Below are positions 58,370 through 64,000 of a stretch of DNA of 64,000 bases, piece by piece (the first letter of the stretch is position 1; every line of letters begins with the position of its first letter). The position numbers and the translations under genes were made by a program. This DNA is from Medicago truncatula (Eukaryota > Streptophyta > Magnoliopsida > Fabales > Fabaceae), in contig NC_053044.1 in the NCBI RefSeq assembly GCF_003473485.1, positions 26,161,591 to 26,225,590 on the forward strand. Direction: 5' to 3'. Under the pieces are notes generated by a model. The model was not told where the DNA came from. It searched no databases and saw only the letters and a list, made by a program, of their open reading frames with translations.

Positions 58370-58690
58370 TATTATAGGTCAACTTTATTTTGAGGGGATA
58401 TTATATGTCAACTTATAAGTTCTGACTTATATGGCAATTATAAAGTTAGATTCCTTATGGATATCCCAAAATGAGTCATGAAAAGAATATTCCATTACTC
58501 ATGTTCTTTAAAAAAATCCCTTTACTCATGTATGCTCAATTGCAAAGAATTTGAATAATATATACCTACCATTTTCAAGTATTCAACTATGATCGTACAA
58601 TTCCTTAAAAGAAAAAAAAAAACTATGATCGTGCAATTGAAAATGGAATTATTTCCTATTACCAATAATTAGATAATAGCCTCTAACACA
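58370..58690. repeat. Upstream duplication block shared with P450-C
   Basis: Partner of 53640-53960, displaced further from the gene by the MITE at 57860-58169 and nearby sequence. Confidence 0.75.
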
Positions 58691-58699
58691 TGAATTAGA

Positions 58700-59270
58700 A
58701 ATTATTTTTATTACTATTTTTTTCCGCTCTTCAATCCAAACATCTTTTCCCATATTCATGCCATCAAAATAGTAGTAGAAACCAACAAACGAGCTTAATC
58801 CATTCTATCTTTATTGAGCGTTACTTCGTACCACGTAATGATGCCAGTTCCACATAGAAAACATTGTTCCATGTATGTATAGAAATATCATAAAATATCT
58901 CCCAAGAACCTCTCTCATAAGTAATAGTCGAATCCTTCGACCAAGGCAGACAGTCATACAAAAAATTATCAAAAAATTCAGCCGCTTCAATTCAACACTG
59001 ACACACGTCCTCATGACCAATATGATACAAAAACACATTATCCCCTCCGAAAGAAATTATATTAAAGTTCGGAAAACTAGCATCCAGAAAAGATTGCTGT
59101 AAACATTAAAACACAAAGACCATTTTTAGTCTTAGTTATCAACCCTCTAAAATCCCAAACAATACCCGCGTGTAATCGCAAATACTTGCAACCCACCTTG
59201 TCATTTCGTTGCGACTTTTCCGTAAAAGTGTCCTCCCCCTTGTCCTTTCCCATAACCAATAGATCATTCA
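58700..59270. other. Unidentified stretch before the Ogre LTR
   Basis: On the minus strand, broken frames read SKDSTITYERGSWEIFYDIS and HIGHEDVCQC. They look like a decayed protein-coding sequence, but I do not recognise the family. Confidence 0.3.
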
Positions 59271-59293
59271 CCCCCCCCCCCCCCCCCCCCCCC
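59271..59293. repeat. Homopolymer of 23 cytosines
   Basis: Uninterrupted C run 39 bp before the Ogre LTR, in otherwise AT-rich DNA. Length likely variable or sequencing-sensitive. Confidence 0.9.
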
Positions 59294-60131
59294 AATGCCA
59301 CCCACCCTCTTCACTTTCCCACCAATCTCCATGTTATACCCTGTTTTTGGACCTAAAAATACTGGGCCCAATTTCATTTCAAACTTTGTCAATTATCAAA
59401 TTTCAACTGCACAGTTCAAATTGTCTCTGCCTCGCAGTATTTTCAATCACAATTTTACCTATGTTTTTCTTGCATAAAACCTTTCGAAATGTCTTTACTT
59501 GTCTTGTAAGTCACTCAAAAGTGTCTCTGAATCATTACATCGCTTTTTCTACAGTTTATTTCAAAATTTGCAAAAAGTCATACAGAAGGGTATTTTGGTC
59601 ATTTCCTGCAGTGGGACCCATTTTCATCCTTGTGACTGTCTCTGAGTCTTTTCAGGTTGTTTTTATTTCATCAGTAAACCTTGTTAAATTCATTTCAAAC
59701 TTGCGTCTGAGTCAGTGTCGAGTCAATTTGATTCTGTTTAGGTCATTTTAGCCCTAGGGGCATTTTGGTCATTTCACATAAAATTTTGGCATGGGGAGGT
59801 TACTTTGAAGTACCTCATTTGGGTCATTGGTTCGTTTTAGTCCGTTTTGTCAATTTTATTTTTGTTTCGCTTTACGTTTGATCAAATTGCGTTTTTTATT
59901 CAATTTTATTTTTTACTGCATTTTGGTCCCTCAATTGAGGCCCCAAAATTGCATTTCAGTCCAGTTTCTTTTCCAATTTTCATTTCAGTCCTTTTTGGTT
60001 AATTACAGTTTAGTCCTTAAGTTTTTTGTTTTTGCAGAAAAGTCCAAATTTCATTTTTTGTCCAAGCCGTGCCATTTCTTCTCCAGGTCCAGGTGTCACT
60101 ATCCCATTGGTTCCAATGTACACATGTCAGC

Positions 60132-60138
60132 TATAAAA
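60132..60138 (+). promoter_or_regulatory. Sense TATA box of the Ogre LTR
   Basis: CTATAAAAGC 800 bp into the LTR, just after CCCATTGGTTCCAATGT. The equivalent in the solo LTR is CCTATAAAAGG on the minus strand at 27649-27658, also next to a CCAAT-like word. Confidence 0.6.
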
Positions 60139-61175
60139 GCAGTGAGTCAGAGTCAAAGCCATTAATCACACGCCACTTCACCAAAAACAGAATCAATCTT
60201 TCTCTTTCTTGTCAGTTAGATCAAACCAAAAAATCACAGAGAAATCACCAAGAACACAAGAACCCTAAGATTTCCAGAACCAAATTCATACACAAATTCA
60301 TTGATTTTCACATCAATCCTCAGAGATTCGTGTGAATCTTCATCACCGGATTGAAGAATTCCCCTACAATTCAAAGTGCGAGCTCACATTGAAGCAAGCT
60401 CAAGCACTGATCATAGGGATTTTTCACGCAGATTCAAAAAACGTTGAAGCAAGCTCAAGCACGTAATCACAGAGAAGCAGAGAAAGAATCAGAGAAGATG
60501 AAGATGAACCGGTAAACCGATTTATTTTCGGTCCAAAAGCAAGCAAAATCATCAAAACCGTCAAGAACATTCAAGTTTTTTCCAAAGATTTTCCTCCATT
60601 AAAAGTTTCAACCAAAACTTCAGGTAAAACTCATTTTCTTCTCTTAGAAAGTATTAATCACGGTTTAAACCTGTAAAAAAATCACGCAAGCAACAGATCT
60701 AAAAATTTCCAGAATTCAAAGATAAGACTGTAACCGTAAACACAAAACCTAGATCCATAAGGATCTAAGTGTTGAAAGCAAGAACAAGCACCAGAAAAGA
60801 GTTAAACTATGAAACGATGTAGATCCGTAAAGATCTAAACCTTTTCCTTCAAAAAAAGATCAAAGAAAATTCATTTCAAAACCGTACGAAAATTTCAGAT
60901 CTACATCGTATCAAGCCGTGTTTGAGAAAATAATTGCTGGATTCGTGTTTAGGGTTAAAGGACGAATCGTTTGATGTAAAAATCTTTAAGTTCTGGAAAT
61001 TTTTCACCGGAAAGTGCATAGGACTCGCCGGAGAAGATGAAGTTTCCGGCGGACCTTCAAGGTCTCCGCCGTGGCTTCATCCTCACCAGCGGTGAGGGTT
61101 AGAGAGAGGCGAGAGAAGAGGGAAGCTTAGAGAGAGAAAGAGATGGAAGAAATGAACTGAACCGGCGTCTACGTC

Positions 61176-61184
61176 CTTATATAG
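61176..61184 (-). promoter_or_regulatory. Antisense TATA-like element of the Ogre LTR
   Basis: Minus-strand CTATATAAG followed by a CT-rich leader-like run (complement of GAGAGAGAAAGAGATGG). The solo LTR has the counterpart TTATAAAAAGG with a CT-rich run at 26739-26810. Confidence 0.5.
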
Positions 61185-62947
61185 ACGTTTGAACCGGTCC
61201 GGTTTATTTTGCTTCCATTTTGAACCGTAGGATCTAGGGTTTCTTTTGTTGAATGGCTGTGATGCGTTGTTGCTATATGCTTGATTTACGTTACCATGCG
61301 CTGCGTGTTTTGAACCGATAGATCTGGATCCGGATCAATCCAACGCCTCTGAGGCCTTTGGATGATCCAGGTCCAGTCTGTTTTGGGTTTTGGTTTGGGC
61401 CTCAGTTTTCTTTCACGTTTTTTTGCTTTTTTTTTGCTATTTGCACTGTTTTTCTTTGCTATTTGAACCAACGTCTTGATTAAAAATCTTGATAAATTTC
61501 CTAGAAAATCCATGCTTACTTCTTGACATTTTCTTGATGTTTTACGGTATTTTTGCACGCTGGAATTGGCAAAATTCTTGTATGATTAATCCATGGCATT
61601 TTAATTTTTTCTTGGATTATTTCTTATGATTATTTTGTCAATTCTATCATTGATTTGTGAATATGTGATAAATGCCATTTGACATGTTAATGTGAGGTGC
61701 TCATGCCTACAATCCTATGTTTACTTTGCTGTTTTAGATTGATTCATGAAACCTTGATTGTATGAGCAATGTATGCATATTCTAAAAAAAAATAATAATA
61801 ATAAAATGATAATTCTATCTCAAAATTGGTATGAAGCTAAGCTTGTTTGTTTCTAATGATCCTATGTTTATAGCTTGAGATAAAAGAAACTATTTCAAAC
61901 TTGCTATAGCATGAGAATTAGAAGCTACAAATGCCTTAGGTTTCATATCAAAATTTTAGGTTTTATTACCATTTTATTACTATCTTTATGGCATTTTATG
62001 CATTTTTGCCTCTTGCTACTCTTTATGCTTTATTTCACTAACAAGTTTATTTCCATGTTTCATGCATCTCATTTAGCATTCCCTCCACTTTCTTTAGCCT
62101 AGCATTTATTTTTTGCAAGTTTTAATTCATTTGGTAATGTAATTTGTTATCATTGATTTGTAGCTTGGCAAAGGGGCCATAGAATGTATTTAGGCAATTT
62201 TTGTAATATGGACTATGGACACTATGACGCACCGACACGCACACACTCACCTTAGATGTATGCATAGGATTGCATGGTTAGATGAATGCTTAGGTTTTAA
62301 ACACTTAGAGAAAATCCATCTTTTTTCAAAAAAAAACAATTGAACTTCACTTCAAAAATTTTCATAATAAATATGAAGTCAACACTTCATTTTTTTTTCC
62401 TTTTTTTTTTCTTAAGAAAAATTCAATTCATCTTAATCATTTAGACTTTCTTTTTAATCACTAACCAAACCTCACTTTTTTGCTAAATCTAATGCTCATG
62501 AAGCCTCCCAATCTCCTTCTTCAAATCATTTTCAAAATTTAAAATCAAACAATTAAAACAAAAAAAAACAACAAGTCTTTTTAGCAAGAACTACGCCGGT
62601 TTTGATCCCGTAAAACGGTACGTAGGCAATGAGTCAAAACTCATCCAAGCCGAAATAAAAATCAAATTCTACTTCTTCTCACCCCCATTCTTAACTAATC
62701 ACATCTTCTTTTTTACAAATAAGCAATAAAACTAAAGCGTAGAAATAAGCTTAGGAGAGCGGCTCTTATGGAGTACCATAATCGCTCCGGGTGCCTAACA
62801 CCTTCCCGTAGCGAAAACGACCCCCGAACTTAGAATCTAAGGGTTTTTCTCAATTTTGCCCTTCCCAAGAAAAAATAGAGAATATCAACGGTCAAAAGGT
62901 TCAAGTCCAATTAATGGCTTGGCACCCAAAAACCATGATAACAGAAA

Positions 62948-62965
62948 TGGCGACTTCACTGGGGA
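62948..62965 (+). other. Primer binding site of the Ogre element
   Basis: TGGCGACTTCACTGGGGA starting 5 bp after the LTR end, the position and look of an Ogre-type primer site. These elements are thought to use tRNA-Arg; the exact tRNA was not verified. Confidence 0.65.
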
Positions 62966-63646
62966 TTTTTTTAGCGGGTCACGCCTAGTTTTCCTTAGTT
63001 TATATTTACGCTTTGTTTTATTGCTTACATATGTGAATACTTGTTTACTTTCATTCAACGTGTGGGGTGAGAATATCAAAAGTCCTAACCCGGGCAGAGT
63101 GAACTTATGTTTAGGTAGAGATATAATCGACAATTCGATCCGGGGGTTGCCTCGTGTATTGGATTATGCGATCAATCTCACATAGCTGAGGCATTTTGAA
63201 GGTGATATTGTCGGCGTGTGTTGTCATGCTTAGGCACTTCACTTTCAATTGTTTGACGAAGCTATGGACCGTAGTTACCAAACCCATCCTAGCCTTTTTA
63301 GGACGTAGTGCGGTGGCTAAATTGAGTGTTGTCTCAAACTTTAGTCGTCACGCGATACTACACTCAAACTAGACCTTCTCACAAATAATCATGGAACGGG
63401 TGTCGTCCTGTACTACCATGATATATGTGAGAGAGGTTGCAGTTTGGGAACTGTGTTAGAACCTTGGTTACTACTATCCAAAGCCTTAGTTCACCGGACG
63501 CCGTGTCCATCCGTGGCCCCGTTACTTTGAAACCCAATCCACTTTTAACAACACAATCATGCATACATGCATTCATGCATAAACATTTTTCATGCATTCA
63601 TCGAAGGGCTTAAACAAATGGAAATTTTTTGTAAATAATCACAGGT
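62966..63646 (+). other. Ogre leader
   Basis: Untranslated leader between primer site and ORF1. Includes CATGCATACATGCATTCATGCATAA at about 63558-63585 (repeated ATGCAT) and no long open frame on the plus strand in phase with ORF1. Confidence 0.6.
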
Positions 63647-64000
63647 ATGAAGAAGACTAAGTGCTACAAGTTCAAGGAAGTGGATTTGGTTAGTTTGAGA
63701 GAGTTGGCACTCAAGGTCAAGAGTCAAACAGGGTTCCGACTCCGATATGGGGGATTGCTTACTTTGCTCCGAACCGATGTGGAAGAGAAGCTAGTGCACA
63801 CTCTAGTGCAGTTTTATGATCCGAGCTTCCGTTGCTTCACTTTCCCGGACTTCCAGTTGGTTCCTACTCTCGAGGCTTACTCCAATCTAGTGGGTTTACC
63901 TATAGCCGAGAAGACGCCTTTCACCGGTCCCGGGACTTCTCTTACTCCTCTGGTTATTGCTAAGGATCTCTACCTCAAGACTTCCGACGTCTCCAACCAT
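63647..64000 (+). CDS. Ogre ORF1 protein, N-terminal part (partial)
   Basis: Open from the ATG at 63647 to the window end (118 codons, no stop). Starts MKKTKCYKFKEVDLVSLREL and continues with VQFYDPSFRCFTFPDFQLVP and AYSNLVGLPI, resembling the plant DUF7745-type domain that opens Ogre ORF1 and related transposon proteins. The function of this ORF is not established. Truncated by the window edge. Confidence 0.75.
   Translation, partial: MKKTKCYKFKEVDLVSLRELALKVKSQTGFRLRYGGLLTLLRTDVEEKLVHTLVQFYDPSFRCFTFPDFQLVPTLEAYSNLVGLPIAEKTPFTGPGTSLTPLVIAKDLYLKTSDVSNH

Larger units (their letters stand above)
59332..62943 (+). repeat. Ogre-like 5' LTR, 3612 bp
   Basis: TG...CA ends. Conserved tracts shared with the solo LTR: TGTTATACCCTG..TTTTGGACCT at the start, the CCGGATCAATCCAACGC region, and GGTGCCTAACACCTTCCCGT plus AACGACCCCCGAACTTAGAA near the end. 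About 500 bp longer than the solo copy. Confidence 0.9.
59332..64000 (+). mobile_element. Ogre-like Ty3 LTR retrotransposon, 5' part (runs off window)
   Basis: A 3.6-kb 5' LTR (59332-62943) beginning TGTTATACCCTG and ending GATAACA, a primer-binding-like site, about 0.7 kb of leader and the start of ORF1. Very long LTRs and an extra ORF upstream of gag-pol are typical of legume Ogre elements. The remainder and the 3' LTR lie beyond 64000. The same LTR family forms the solo LTR at 25265-28379. Confidence 0.88.

Overview
The window is nuclear DNA of a flowering plant, almost certainly a legume of the Medicago/Trifolium/Pisum type. It is AT-rich, the genes have GT-AG introns, and it is crowded with nested transposons, including an Ogre-type Ty3 LTR retrotransposon of the kind abundant in that clade. 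The species call is inference.

Host genes. I could assemble five complete protein-coding genes exon by exon. One is an ent-kaurene-synthase-like class I diterpene synthase (12627-17380, minus, 13 exons, 803 aa, DDFFD and NDIQTFKRE motifs). Four are two-exon cytochrome P450s of the CYP71D type (127-1765 minus, 35918-38146 plus, 51327-53455 minus, 55667-57599 minus; 506-511 aa, all with the haem motif). A broken P450 fragment lies at about 11530-11865, just downstream of the synthase. A terpene synthase within 64 kb of several CYP71D oxidases is what a plant diterpenoid biosynthetic gene cluster looks like, and I consider this the main biological content. The model would be: the plastid synthase makes a diterpene hydrocarbon from a copalyl-diphosphate-type precursor, and the ER-bound P450s oxidise it. 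No class II (copalyl diphosphate) synthase is in the window.

Layout. 1-2.1 kb: P450-A and its upstream region. 2.1-11.5 kb: repeats (Copia RT relic, a direct duplication carrying a hAT-like MITE, a plant-mobile-domain relic, an LTR element with a gag-like ORF and a Stowaway MITE). 11.5-17.4 kb: P450 relic and diterpene synthase. 17.4-21.2 kb: MITE-rich spacer. 21.2-33.5 kb: a 12.3-kb CACTA transposon with exact CTC target duplication, whose transposase gene is split by an Ogre-like solo LTR with exact CATGG duplication. 33.5-35.4 kb: Copia remnants around a 5S-rRNA-derived Cassandra-like TRIM. 35.9-38.1 kb: P450-B. 38.4-51 kb: LINE, SINE-like head, satellite-like repeats and several LTR remnants. 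51.3-58.7 kb: tandem P450-C and P450-D, with a Copia relic, a small CACTA-like element and a Mutator-like MITE between and upstream of them. 59.3-64 kb: the 5' end of an Ogre element (LTR, primer binding site, leader, start of ORF1) running off the window.

Limits. All gene models are ab initio from splice signals, reading-frame continuity and remembered family motifs. No searches were run. Transposon boundaries are firm only where a target duplication or terminal motif is stated.
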